Shown here: positions 51,300 to 60,184 of the stretch, piece after piece
Numbering within the stretch: the first letter of the stretch is position 1
Layout: the number at the start of each line of letters is the position of its first letter
Source of the DNA: an uncultured Odoribacter sp.
Lineage (GTDB): Bacteria > Bacteroidota > Bacteroidia > Bacteroidales > Marinifilaceae
Reading direction: 5' to 3'
DNA length: 64,000 nucleotides
NCBI GenBank assembly: GCA_910578985.1
Contig: CAJTSF010000002.1
Span: forward strand, 62,001 to 126,000
Notes under the pieces: generated by a model
Told to the model about the DNA's origin: nothing
The model's database searches: none
The model's input: only the letters and a program-made list of their open reading frames with translations
Made by a program: the position numbers and the translations under genes

Positions 51300-54200
51300 A
51301 TGAATCGAATGATGAAACTAAACCTGAAAAAAAGCCACCGGCTTCGAATAGGAAGCCTGGCATGTCTGCTTGCTTTGTCGTGGACACCCATATACGCCGC
51401 ACAAGAAAAAACAGACGAAGCCAAAATCAAAGAACGGAAACAACGGATAATTACCGCCAAAGGTACAGTCCTCGACGAAACGGGAGAACCGCTGATCGGA
51501 GTGAATGTCCTCATCCGGGAAAGCGGAACAGGACAGGTGACCGACCTGGAGGGCAAATTCGTCCTGCCCGATATTCCATTCGGCACCCCGTTGCGGATTT
51601 CGTTTATCGGCTACAAGACGCAAGAGGTCCATGCGCGGGAAAACATGCGCCTTGTCCTGTACGAAGACAATACCAAACTGGACGAAGTAGTAGTCGTCGG
51701 ATATGGAGCACAAAAAAAAGGCAATCTGTCCGGTGCCGTCTCTTCCGTCAATATCCATACGCTTGCCGACCGCCCGGTGACCAATGCCGTGAACGCCATG
51801 GCGGGACTGGCATCCGGACTGACAGTGACGAACACGGGCGGCAACGTTCCGGGCTTCGAATCGTCCTCCATACGTATCCGGGGAGTCGGTACACTGAACA
51901 ATGCGGAACCTCTGGTTGTCATCGACGGAGTGGCAGGGTGTTCCATCAGCGATATCAACCCGCAGGACATCAAGAATATCTCCATCCTGAAAGATGCCGC
52001 CTCGTCTGCCATTTACGGCTCACGCGCTGCTAACGGGGTTATCTTGATTACCACGAAAAGCGGCTACAGGGGAAGCGCCAAGATCACATACAGCAATAAT
52101 TTCTCTTTTGAAAAAGTGGCGAAACGCATGAACCTCGTGACCGATTACGCCGATTTCATGGAAATCCAGAATGCAGGACTGACCGCCAACGGACAGGCAC
52201 CCCGCTTTTCACAGACCTCCATCGATGCGTGGCGCAACGATAACGGCGCCCACCCCACCGTCTACCCCAACACGGACTGGCAAGACCATATCTACCGGGA
52301 TTATTCCATGGTACAAACCCATAACCTCTCCGCCACGGGGGGCACGAAGACGACACGCTACAACCTGTCGTTCGGATATGTGAATAATCCGGGCATCGTG
52401 TTCAACACGGATTACCGGCGTTACCAGATGCGCTCCAATATCGAAGCGGATGTAAAACCGTGGATAACCATCGGAATGAACATTTTCGGATATATCGACA
52501 CAAACAATCCGAATGCCGGAAACGCCACGAACGGAGGTGACGTGATTTTCGGCTCGGGAGCTTTCAATACGGTGCCGGGCATGACGCTCTACGACCCCGA
52601 AACAGGACTGTACGGAGGCGTGCAGAACCCGGAAGAAGAGAATGTAAGCAACTTCAATCCTTACCGTCGGCAATGGTTCTACAAAGAGGAGTTCCCCATC
52701 CGCACCCGCCGCATCGTCCCCAAAGCATTCGCCAGTATCCGTCCGGTGAAGGGATTGACGGTCAGCGGATCGTTCACTTACAATTACTGGGACAAGCAGG
52801 AGGAATACCACCTGTGCGACAAAAACCTGTACCGTTTCACGCTGGACGGTCCCGTGCTGCTACGCGAAGGGACGGTACGCACCTACATCAACCGCTACAA
52901 CACCCGCAACACCTACCGCGCCTCGGAGGTGACCGCCTTGTATGAAGGCAAGGCAAGCCGGCTGGATTTCTCGGTGCTGCTGGGTGCCTCACAGGAATAC
53001 AACAAGGAGGAACAGGAACATTTCAGGAAATACGACCTGATAGACGATGCCTTGACCGGTATCGATGCCGGGACAACTAACGGCGAGATACAGGGCAATT
53101 ATACGGAATGGGCGATGCGCTCGTATTTCGGCAGAATCAACCTGGCATGGGATGACCGATACCTGCTGGAGATGAACTTGCGGGCAGACGGCTCTTCCAA
53201 GTTCGCCCCCGACAAAAGGTGGGGACTGTTCCCCTCCGTGTCTGCGGGCTGGAATATCGCAGAAGAGGCGTTCATGGAAAATACCCGAGGACACTTGGAT
53301 GTGCTGAAACTGCGCGCCTCCTACGGTATGCTCGGGAATAACGCAACATCGAGCTATTACATGTACCAGCCGCTCTTCTCCCCTGCCAACTATGTGCTGG
53401 GCAATACGGTGGTCAGCGGACTGGCACAAACGGCACTTCCCAATGCGGACCTGACCTGGGAAACCACTCGCATGGCGGACATCGGACTGGACTACGCCCT
53501 GTTCAGCCAACGCCTGAATGGCTCGCTGGATCTGTACGACCGGCTGACAAAGGACATTCTGATTGCCCTGCCGGCACCACTGGAACACGGCACTTCTTCC
53601 GTTCCGATGCGAAATGCCGGTGAGGTACGCAATCGCGGTGTGGACTTCGACATCAACTGGCTGGACCACTTCGGCAGCGTAAGCTATTCGGTCGGTTTCC
53701 GCATGGGGTATGTAAAAAACAAGGTTCTGAAATTCCAAGGCTCCACTCCCTCCATCAATGGCGTGTTGAAATTACAGGAAGGGAAGCCCATCAACCAATT
53801 GTACGTCATGCACGTGGACCGCATCGTACGCGACCAGAAGGATTTGGATTATGTGCAGTCGCTGGTAGAAAAGAACCCGAATTATTTCGCCACTTACCAA
53901 AGACCGGAACTGGGCGATTTCCTGTATGCCGACAGTAACAGGGACGGTAACCTGGACATGAACGACCGCATCGAAATCGGCAACGGGAACAGCCCCGTGT
54001 TCACCTACGGGGCAAACCTCAGCATCTCCTGGAGGGGATTCGATTTCAGCCTGCTGCTGCAAGGGGTGGGCAAGCATCAGGTCTATTACAACAATCAGGC
54101 GTTCCGCTTCGTCACGGTCATGGGGCAGTCCCTCAACAAGGATATCACGGATAAAGTCTGGACACCCGAAAATCCTTACGACAGCCGATACCCGCGCCTC

Positions 54201-54467
54201 CGCAACAACGCGGACGGCAGAAACAACATCGCCAGCGATGCCCTGGTATTCAACGCCGCCTATTTGCGTTGCAAAAATATCCAGTTGGGATATACCTTGC
54301 CCCCTCATATCTCGAACAAGTTCTTTGTCAGCAACCTGAAACTATACGCCAGCATCGACAACCTGTTTACCCTCACCTCATTCCCCGGACTGGACCCCGA
54401 AATTCCCGCCGGTGTGGGCTATCCACAGTTAAGACAATATTCCGTAGGTATTAATGTGACATTCTAA
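51300..54467 (+). CDS. SusC/RagA TonB-linked outer-membrane protein (rightward system)
   Basis: I start at MNRMMKLNLKKSHRLRIGSLACLLALSWTPIYA (1055 residues), a signal peptide; the frame is open 81 bases upstream. The carboxypeptidase-regulatory domain (about 45-125, GTVLDETGEPLIGVNVLIRESGTGQVTDLEGKFVLPDIP), TonB-box-like LDEVVVVGYGAQKKG, plug (ILKDAASSAIYGSRAANGVILITTK) and barrel with C-terminal INVTF follow. No STN domain. It differs in size and detail from the leftward SusC, so the two systems are not a recent copy. susD follows after 11 bases. Confidence 0.95.
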   Translation: MNRMMKLNLKKSHRLRIGSLACLLALSWTPIYAAQEKTDEAKIKERKQRIITAKGTVLDETGEPLIGVNVLIRESGTGQVTDLEGKFVLPDIPFGTPLRISFIGYKTQEVHARENMRLVLYEDNTKLDEVVVVGYGAQKKGNLSGAVSSVNIHTLADRPVTNAVNAMAGLASGLTVTNTGGNVPGFESSSIRIRGVGTLNNAEPLVVIDGVAGCSISDINPQDIKNISILKDAASSAIYGSRAANGVILITTKSGYRGSAKITYSNNFSFEKVAKRMNLVTDYADFMEIQNAGLTANGQAPRFSQTSIDAWRNDNGAHPTVYPNTDWQDHIYRDYSMVQTHNLSATGGTKTTRYNLSFGYVNNPGIVFNTDYRRYQMRSNIEADVKPWITIGMNIFGYIDTNNPNAGNATNGGDVIFGSGAFNTVPGMTLYDPETGLYGGVQNPEEENVSNFNPYRRQWFYKEEFPIRTRRIVPKAFASIRPVKGLTVSGSFTYNYWDKQEEYHLCDKNLYRFTLDGPVLLREGTVRTYINRYNTRNTYRASEVTALYEGKASRLDFSVLLGASQEYNKEEQEHFRKYDLIDDALTGIDAGTTNGEIQGNYTEWAMRSYFGRINLAWDDRYLLEMNLRADGSSKFAPDKRWGLFPSVSAGWNIAEEAFMENTRGHLDVLKLRASYGMLGNNATSSYYMYQPLFSPANYVLGNTVVSGLAQTALPNADLTWETTRMADIGLDYALFSQRLNGSLDLYDRLTKDILIALPAPLEHGTSSVPMRNAGEVRNRGVDFDINWLDHFGSVSYSVGFRMGYVKNKVLKFQGSTPSINGVLKLQEGKPINQLYVMHVDRIVRDQKDLDYVQSLVEKNPNYFATYQRPELGDFLYADSNRDGNLDMNDRIEIGNGNSPVFTYGANLSISWRGFDFSLLLQGVGKHQVYYNNQAFRFVTVMGQSLNKDITDKVWTPENPYDSRYPRLRNNADGRNNIASDALVFNAAYLRCKNIQLGYTLPPHISNKFFVSNLKLYASIDNLFTLTSFPGLDPEIPAGVGYPQLRQYSVGINVTF

Positions 54468-54478
54468 AAACAAGCATC

Positions 54479-56224
54479 ATGAAAAGAAATTATATATTTT
54501 CCGTATTATCCATCCTCCTCTGGAGTTTCAGCGGGTGTGAAAGCCTGGACTACGCGCCTGCAAACCAACTGAATGACAAAAATTTCTGGAAGACCGAGAA
54601 GCACGCCCACGAAGCCGCCGTCGGACTGTATACCGCCATGAAAGCGAACTGGGCTTTCGGCTGCGACTTCACCTTCGACATGATTTCCGACCTGGCAGAC
54701 GGCACCTCCCCGCATGCAGGCATCGCCCGGGGAACGACCTTTTCCTCTGCCGACGGCTCCGTACAGAATGCCTGGCAATACTTGTACGAGCTGGTACACC
54801 GATCCAATACGGTCATCCGCAACGTGCCGAAAATGAGCATCAACCTCACCGTGAAAAACGAGGTGATAGGCGAAGCGAAGTTCCTCCGTGCCATGGCTTA
54901 TTTCCGGATGCTCAATGCGTGGGGCGGCGTCCCATATTACGATGAGAGTTGCAGTGTGGAATACGAATACGCCACCCTCTCCAATCCGCGTGAGTCAGCG
55001 GAAACCATCCGCCAACATATTTTGGAAGACCTGACGGATGCCATCGAAAAACTGCCTGTTTCTTGGAGTTCCTCAGATTACGGACGTGCCACAAAAGGAG
55101 CCGCCTATGCCCTCCGCGGAAAAGTGTATCTCTACAACCGGGAATGGAAGAACGCCATCGCGGATTTCGAAGAGATTGTGTACAACAAAAGCCACGACTA
55201 CGGCTACGAACTGCATCCCGACTACAACGAGTTGTTCCGCCTCTACAACGGCATGCGCAGCAAAGAGATGATTTTCTCTATCCAGGCGTTGGACGGTAAT
55301 GTGGCTGGACACGGTTTGGAACTTTGCACCTACCTCGGCAACAAATCCACCATGCGCCTGATTGCCAGCAATTGTATCGTACCCTCCACCCGCCTGGTGG
55401 ATATGTACGAAAATGCGGATGGAACCCCCTTCGACTGGGACGATGTCTTCCCGGGATACAATGCCGGCGATTCGGAGTTCCGCCGCAATATATTGAGTGT
55501 TGCCATCAACCAGGAAAGTACTAAAATCACCGACGTACTGAACTGCGACACCGCCAAGGTCGCCGATGCCTACCGCCGGCGGGATCCGCGCCTCTGTCTG
55601 AATGTGATTACCCCCTACTCCCACTATCTCGGCACGGATGCCGGTTCGGTACCGATGGACAAGCAGTTCGTGCTCCATAATCCCCAAAAAGGCGGCTCGC
55701 CCATGGAAGCCCAGGCGTTCATCCGCAACTCCGAAGGCTGGAACTCTTACTTCTGGCGCAAGTTTATCCCGACCGGCAATCTGGACGGCTATTGGGGCGA
55801 ATATACCCGCGTACCCTATGAATTTCCGCTTATCCGACTGGGAGATGTGTTGCTGATGCTGGCGGAAGCGTACAATGAAGACAACCGCTTGGAGGATGCC
55901 GTAAAGGAACTGAACAAAGTACGCGAACGCGTCGGCATGCCCGGCTTGAACAACGGGGACACCTGGATGGCGGTCTCCTCCCGGGAAGAGATGAGTCGGC
56001 GGATTCAAAACGAACGGGCATACGAACTGGCAGCCGAAGGACACCGCTACTGGGACCTGAAACGTTGGGGCATCTATGCCTCCACCGTCAGGAATGCCAC
56101 CGACATATACGGCGACTTGATGTTCAAGCGCGAATACCAGTCCCGCCACGAATTATGGCCCATCCCGCTTGTCGAGATGGAGCGGAACCCAGGACTGAAA
56201 GGGGCACAGAACCCGGGTTGGTAA
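54479..56224 (+). CDS. SusD/RagB-type lipoprotein (rightward system)
   Basis: The 581-residue protein has a lipoprotein signal (WSFSGCESL, Cys20) and the SusD fold: NDKNFWKTEKHAHEAAVGLYTAMKANW, YELVHRSNTVIRNVPKMSINLTVKNEVIGEAKFLRAMAYFRMLNAWGGVPYYDE, and C-terminal RLGDVLLMLAEAYNEDNRLEDAVKELNKVRERVGMPGLN and NERAYELAAEGHRYWDLKRWG. It is longer than the leftward SusD. No other locus gene follows; the next gene is convergent. It pairs with the SusC upstream. Confidence 0.96.
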   Translation: MKRNYIFSVLSILLWSFSGCESLDYAPANQLNDKNFWKTEKHAHEAAVGLYTAMKANWAFGCDFTFDMISDLADGTSPHAGIARGTTFSSADGSVQNAWQYLYELVHRSNTVIRNVPKMSINLTVKNEVIGEAKFLRAMAYFRMLNAWGGVPYYDESCSVEYEYATLSNPRESAETIRQHILEDLTDAIEKLPVSWSSSDYGRATKGAAYALRGKVYLYNREWKNAIADFEEIVYNKSHDYGYELHPDYNELFRLYNGMRSKEMIFSIQALDGNVAGHGLELCTYLGNKSTMRLIASNCIVPSTRLVDMYENADGTPFDWDDVFPGYNAGDSEFRRNILSVAINQESTKITDVLNCDTAKVADAYRRRDPRLCLNVITPYSHYLGTDAGSVPMDKQFVLHNPQKGGSPMEAQAFIRNSEGWNSYFWRKFIPTGNLDGYWGEYTRVPYEFPLIRLGDVLLMLAEAYNEDNRLEDAVKELNKVRERVGMPGLNNGDTWMAVSSREEMSRRIQNERAYELAAEGHRYWDLKRWGIYASTVRNATDIYGDLMFKREYQSRHELWPIPLVEMERNPGLKGAQNPGW

Positions 56225-56236
56225 AAGGAAAGGAAA

Positions 56237-56968
56237 CTAAGGTTTCCGGTATTTGAAATAAATTTTACACAGTTGAAACGGCATTTTCAACAGATGGGGA
56301 AAGCGGATTTTGCTTTCCCCTTGTTCTATCCACACGTCCAAAGGGATTTCATTGATGATTCGGTTGTAATCCGCATGCCCGTTCCGGATACGAAGCAGGA
56401 TTTCTATATCGAACAGCCAATGCGAAAGGAAAGGCACACCGAACGCCTCCGGCACAATCGTCGGTGAAAAAACCTTGGCACCGCATTGGGTGTCATAGGC
56501 ATTCAGGCGGAAAAGGCAAGCCACCACCCCGGCAAACATCCTGCCGGTGAAATGGCGGTATAACTTCCGCCGGATGACGATTCCCATCCGTTCGATGCGG
56601 GAACCCATGACCAGCACGGACTCCTCCTTCTGATAGAAAATCCCTGCCAGCCGCATAACCTCGTCCAAAGGAGTTGCCAAGTCCGCATCGGCAAAGGCAA
56701 TCGCATCATAACGCCCCAGGGAAGCCGCATGCAACATCCCCTGCCGCACCGCCTCCGCCTTACCCCGGTTGTCGGCATAGCTGACCACCTCAATCCGCTC
56801 GGGAAGATACCCTTTCATCCCCTGCAACACCTCTTCGCTACGGTCACGGCTACCGTCATTGACGAAACAGAAATCCGCCTCCGGCATCTGCCGCAGAAAA
56901 GCCAGGAATGCCTCTTTTTTCAACCGTTCCGCCTCATTGTAACAGGGAATCACAATACAAGTCCTCAT
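56237..56968 (-). CDS. Family 2 glycosyltransferase, ALG5-like
   Basis: The 243-residue protein has the GT2 fold: IVIPCYNEAERL near residue 5, VNDGSRDRSEEVL near 36 and FADADLATPLDEVMRL near 92 (DxD). The order and the DADLATP motif match dolichyl-phosphate glucosyltransferase-type enzymes, which load a polyprenyl-phosphate sugar. No membrane segment is obvious. It overlaps nothing and lies 6 bases after the GT39-like gene ends, so it likely makes that protein's donor. The product sugar is unknown. Confidence 0.88.
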   Translation of the reverse strand: MRTCIVIPCYNEAERLKKEAFLAFLRQMPEADFCFVNDGSRDRSEEVLQGMKGYLPERIEVVSYADNRGKAEAVRQGMLHAASLGRYDAIAFADADLATPLDEVMRLAGIFYQKEESVLVMGSRIERMGIVIRRKLYRHFTGRMFAGVVACLFRLNAYDTQCGAKVFSPTIVPEAFGVPFLSHWLFDIEILLRIRNGHADYNRIINEIPLDVWIEQGESKIRFPHLLKMPFQLCKIYFKYRKP

Positions 56969-56974
56969 CGCCGT

Positions 56975-59938
56975 TTATTTTCTGTTTTTCATCCGTATAG
57001 CCTCCACATTTCCACTATCCGCCTCCAACGCTTTATCCCACATCACACGGGCAATTTCCGGTTGTTTTACCCCTTCGTGATACATACCCCGCAACACAAA
57101 CACCTCCGCATCGTTGTCGATGGCATTCAGCTGCGCCAGATAAGCGGCCGCCTCCTGCCATCTTCCCTCCTGCAACGCCATGCGGCAACGCACCTTGCAG
57201 ACGGGATAATACGAAGGATGTGATTGCGCGAGGCTGTTCAACAACTCGCCCGCCTGCGGATATCTCTTCAGACGCACCAGCATATCCGCCATGCTGACAT
57301 AGGCATTGGGAGCTTTGGTGTATTTGGTGGCTGTCTCATATTGCCGAAACGCCTTCTCATAGCTGCCATTGTCCCGCAGTATATCGCCTGCCAGCATATA
57401 AGCCCGGTCGTAGTTCCGACGATACATGAGCAGGCGGTTCAACTCCGTGATGGCAGCCTGGTAGTTCTTCGTGTGATAGTGCACCAGCGCTTTCAAATAC
57501 CGTCCCTCCACGGAAAAACGGTTCACCTCCAACATATGGTCCGCGGTCTGCAATGCCTGCCGGTAATCTTTCAAATCCATACATAGCAGGGTTTTGATAT
57601 ACAGCGCCTCATTCAGGTCCGGATACAATGCCAACGCACAATCCAATGCGATTTTCGCCTCCTCCAACTGCCCGTTCATATAATAGAGTTTGCCCATCCT
57701 CGACCATACCTCCTCCGTCTTCGGGTGTTCCGCCACATAAGTTTCGAACACTTGCAGCGCTTCCCCGTAATGTTTCTCCTTTTCCAGACGGAAGCCTTCC
57801 AGTTCCTGCTTGGTCACCCGTTCGGACACATACGACATCGGCAGCCCGTTCACCGTTGTCGTAAACAGCGTCCCTTCGGGCGGAAACAACCCCTCTTTCA
57901 ACTGCAAACGGCTGATATACACATTGCCGAACAGGGCATAGTCCCAATTCTTGGAATACTTTTCGTAAAAACGGCTGTAAATCACCCGGATATTGGTATC
58001 CCTCCTGAAATAGTACTTCACCGGCTCCAGAGCCTGCGTCACGACTATTGTCTCCCGGTCTTTCGGCAAACCCGGTAATATATTCGCCCTGAACCAGTCG
58101 GCGGACTCTTTCAAGGAATTGAAATAGTAGTCCGTCTCATAATCTCCGTACGCCCCTTTCAACCCTCCTTTGAACTCATTGAAATAGACATATTCATTCG
58201 GATGATTCCGCCAGGCATGGACGGCAGGCAACGCCGCCAAACCGATAAACACGACAACGACCGCCACCGCAAGACCTTTCCCCGCCCGACGCGCCGCATG
58301 AATCATCTCGCTCCAGAACCGCCCTGCAATCACCACCATCGGCGGCATCACGAACAGCAAGTGACGGATACCCCCGTACAGATTGGAATTCTTGTATATC
58401 ACCCAGAATATCGGGAACACCACCGCAAACCACAGGAAAAAACCGAGCAGCGAAAACTCCCTTTTCCGCACCGCCGCATAGATGCACCACCCGAAGAAGC
58501 CGAGCAGGGTGACGACAGGCATACCGATGCAAAGGTATTTCGGTGCGTATTTCCACGGCAACATGTTGGACATCATCTGCTCCCCGTCGAATATCGTACG
58601 CAAGCCGACATTGTAATTGGTAAATTTCGTCAGCGAAGCCATCACATTCCCCAGAGGGTTCACCAGTGCATAGGGCCAAAGCAGAATCGCCAGCAGGTAG
58701 CTCACCACGACGACCACCAGAAGCAACCGGAGGATACGCCCGAACAGCAGGCGGTATTTCCCGAACTTATAAAACTCCCGGACGCCGACCTCCGAAATGT
58801 AATACAATCCCGCATACATGACGAGCATCGGGTAAAGAATCAACCCGCCCGAACGGGTACCCAGCGTGAGGGCAATGCCCAACACCAGTCCCGCCACATG
58901 CCGCAGGCGCACCGCCGGAAAACAGTCGAACAACCGCACCGTGTACAACAGCGACAACACATACCCTACGGCAAAGGGCACATCCTTCAAATTATTCATG
59001 CTATGCCCGAAAAAGCGGGGCGTAAAAAACATCAGCCATAATGTCAGCAAACCGCCCAATCCTCCTCCCCACCGAAGTCCTAACAGTCCGGCTGCCAGTA
59101 CTCCCGTCGCTCCCACCAGCCCGCAGACGAAATGCCGCAACTCATAGTAATTCTCCACCTCGAACCAACGGCATACCGCCGCCGTCACCACCTGCACCGC
59201 ATTTCCGTAAAGGTGCAGCGCCGTCTTCGGCTGGTCCAATGCCGCCTTGTCCCCCTTACCGAAATAATCCAGCACATACCCCGCATGGCGGTGATCCACA
59301 AACTCATCTCCCGACACCCCGTAATCCCGGCTGATATAAGGCATGAACACCAAGGCAAAACAAGCGGAAAGCACCAACAGCATACGACAGACCATATCCC
59401 GCAACACCCGAGCGTCTCGCCGGAACAACTGCCGGAAGAACAGACCGGAAAACAAATATTTCCCCGGAATGCCCCAGGTATAATTCCGCCACAATCTCCA
59501 TTTGCCCGCCGGCTCCCTGCCTGCCGCTTTGCCCTCTAAACGGACAAACCGCATGCCGCCCGCCTTCTGCAGGCTGTAAGCCACCGCCGACAGGGTATCA
59601 CCGCTCAAATCGGCACCTCCGTATGCCTTCAGGAAATCCTCTTTCCGCCCGATCAGCAACGGGGAATGGACCACCTCAGGCGCCGCACTCCACAAATTCC
59701 GGATTCCTCCCAACCACAAACGAGGTTTTATGTCGGACAGGAAAGCGATTCCCTTCTTCCCGGCACCGTCTTTCAGATAAGCACGGCACACCCGTTCTGC
59801 CTCCCCTGCCGTCACCCGCTCCAGGTCCGCCAAGACCAGCCACTCGTCTGCTGCCTCCTCCAACATCCCGACATATTCTGCCTGTGAAAGCGCGTGCCGT
59901 CCCCCGCTCGGGGACATATCAAACAGTGTCCATTTCAT
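56975..59938 (-). CDS. Giant GT39-like membrane protein with N-terminal GT2-like remnant and C-terminal TPRs
   Basis: The 987-residue protein has three parts. Residues 1-150 look like a degenerate GT-A fold (ADLERVTAGEAERVC ... RKEDFLKAYGGADLSGDTLSAVAYSLQKAGG). Residues 180-680 hold ten or so membrane segments and a lumenal loop (PYISRDYGVSGDEFVDHRHAGYVLDYFGKGD and ALDQPKTALHLYGNAV), like PMT/GT39 enzymes. Residues 715-987 carry six or more TPR motifs (GEALQVFETYVAEHP, WSRMGKLYYMNGQLEEAKIAL). The protein probably glycosylates an envelope target with lipid-linked sugar from the next gene's product. Confidence 0.78.
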   Translation of the reverse strand: MKWTLFDMSPSGGRHALSQAEYVGMLEEAADEWLVLADLERVTAGEAERVCRAYLKDGAGKKGIAFLSDIKPRLWLGGIRNLWSAAPEVVHSPLLIGRKEDFLKAYGGADLSGDTLSAVAYSLQKAGGMRFVRLEGKAAGREPAGKWRLWRNYTWGIPGKYLFSGLFFRQLFRRDARVLRDMVCRMLLVLSACFALVFMPYISRDYGVSGDEFVDHRHAGYVLDYFGKGDKAALDQPKTALHLYGNAVQVVTAAVCRWFEVENYYELRHFVCGLVGATGVLAAGLLGLRWGGGLGGLLTLWLMFFTPRFFGHSMNNLKDVPFAVGYVLSLLYTVRLFDCFPAVRLRHVAGLVLGIALTLGTRSGGLILYPMLVMYAGLYYISEVGVREFYKFGKYRLLFGRILRLLLVVVVVSYLLAILLWPYALVNPLGNVMASLTKFTNYNVGLRTIFDGEQMMSNMLPWKYAPKYLCIGMPVVTLLGFFGWCIYAAVRKREFSLLGFFLWFAVVFPIFWVIYKNSNLYGGIRHLLFVMPPMVVIAGRFWSEMIHAARRAGKGLAVAVVVVFIGLAALPAVHAWRNHPNEYVYFNEFKGGLKGAYGDYETDYYFNSLKESADWFRANILPGLPKDRETIVVTQALEPVKYYFRRDTNIRVIYSRFYEKYSKNWDYALFGNVYISRLQLKEGLFPPEGTLFTTTVNGLPMSYVSERVTKQELEGFRLEKEKHYGEALQVFETYVAEHPKTEEVWSRMGKLYYMNGQLEEAKIALDCALALYPDLNEALYIKTLLCMDLKDYRQALQTADHMLEVNRFSVEGRYLKALVHYHTKNYQAAITELNRLLMYRRNYDRAYMLAGDILRDNGSYEKAFRQYETATKYTKAPNAYVSMADMLVRLKRYPQAGELLNSLAQSHPSYYPVCKVRCRMALQEGRWQEAAAYLAQLNAIDNDAEVFVLRGMYHEGVKQPEIARVMWDKALEADSGNVEAIRMKNRK

Positions 59939-60007
59939 ATAGTGATTATAAATAGCTATTTGCTACAAAATAACCACTATTTTTCAGAAAAAACAAACTT
60001 TTTATCC

Positions 60008-60184
60008 TCAATTGGAAAAGAACATTCCCGAGGCAAACAACTCCTGACAAATCTCTCGGCTCTCTTCTGCCGAATAGGGTGCCGACCATACATATTCGCA
60101 CTTCTCGAACACCGTCGAGCCCAACAGTTCGGCAATCAGCGCCGCATCATTCAAACCTTTCATTCCTTCGCTTTTATTGGTCAT
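60008..60184 (-). CDS. Small protein of unknown function
   Basis: A 58-residue ORF lies in the 235-base gap between the PorE-like gene and the GT39-like gene. Its start overlaps the PorE stop by 11 bases (ATGACCAATAA), as in coupled genes. It begins MTNKSEGMKGLNDAALIAELLG and ends FASGMFFSN. It has two cysteines, is acidic, has no signal peptide and shows no known domain. Codon third positions look like those of the neighbours. It could be real or a chance ORF. Confidence 0.4.
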   Translation of the reverse strand: MTNKSEGMKGLNDAALIAELLGSTVFEKCEYVWSAPYSAEESREICQELFASGMFFSN

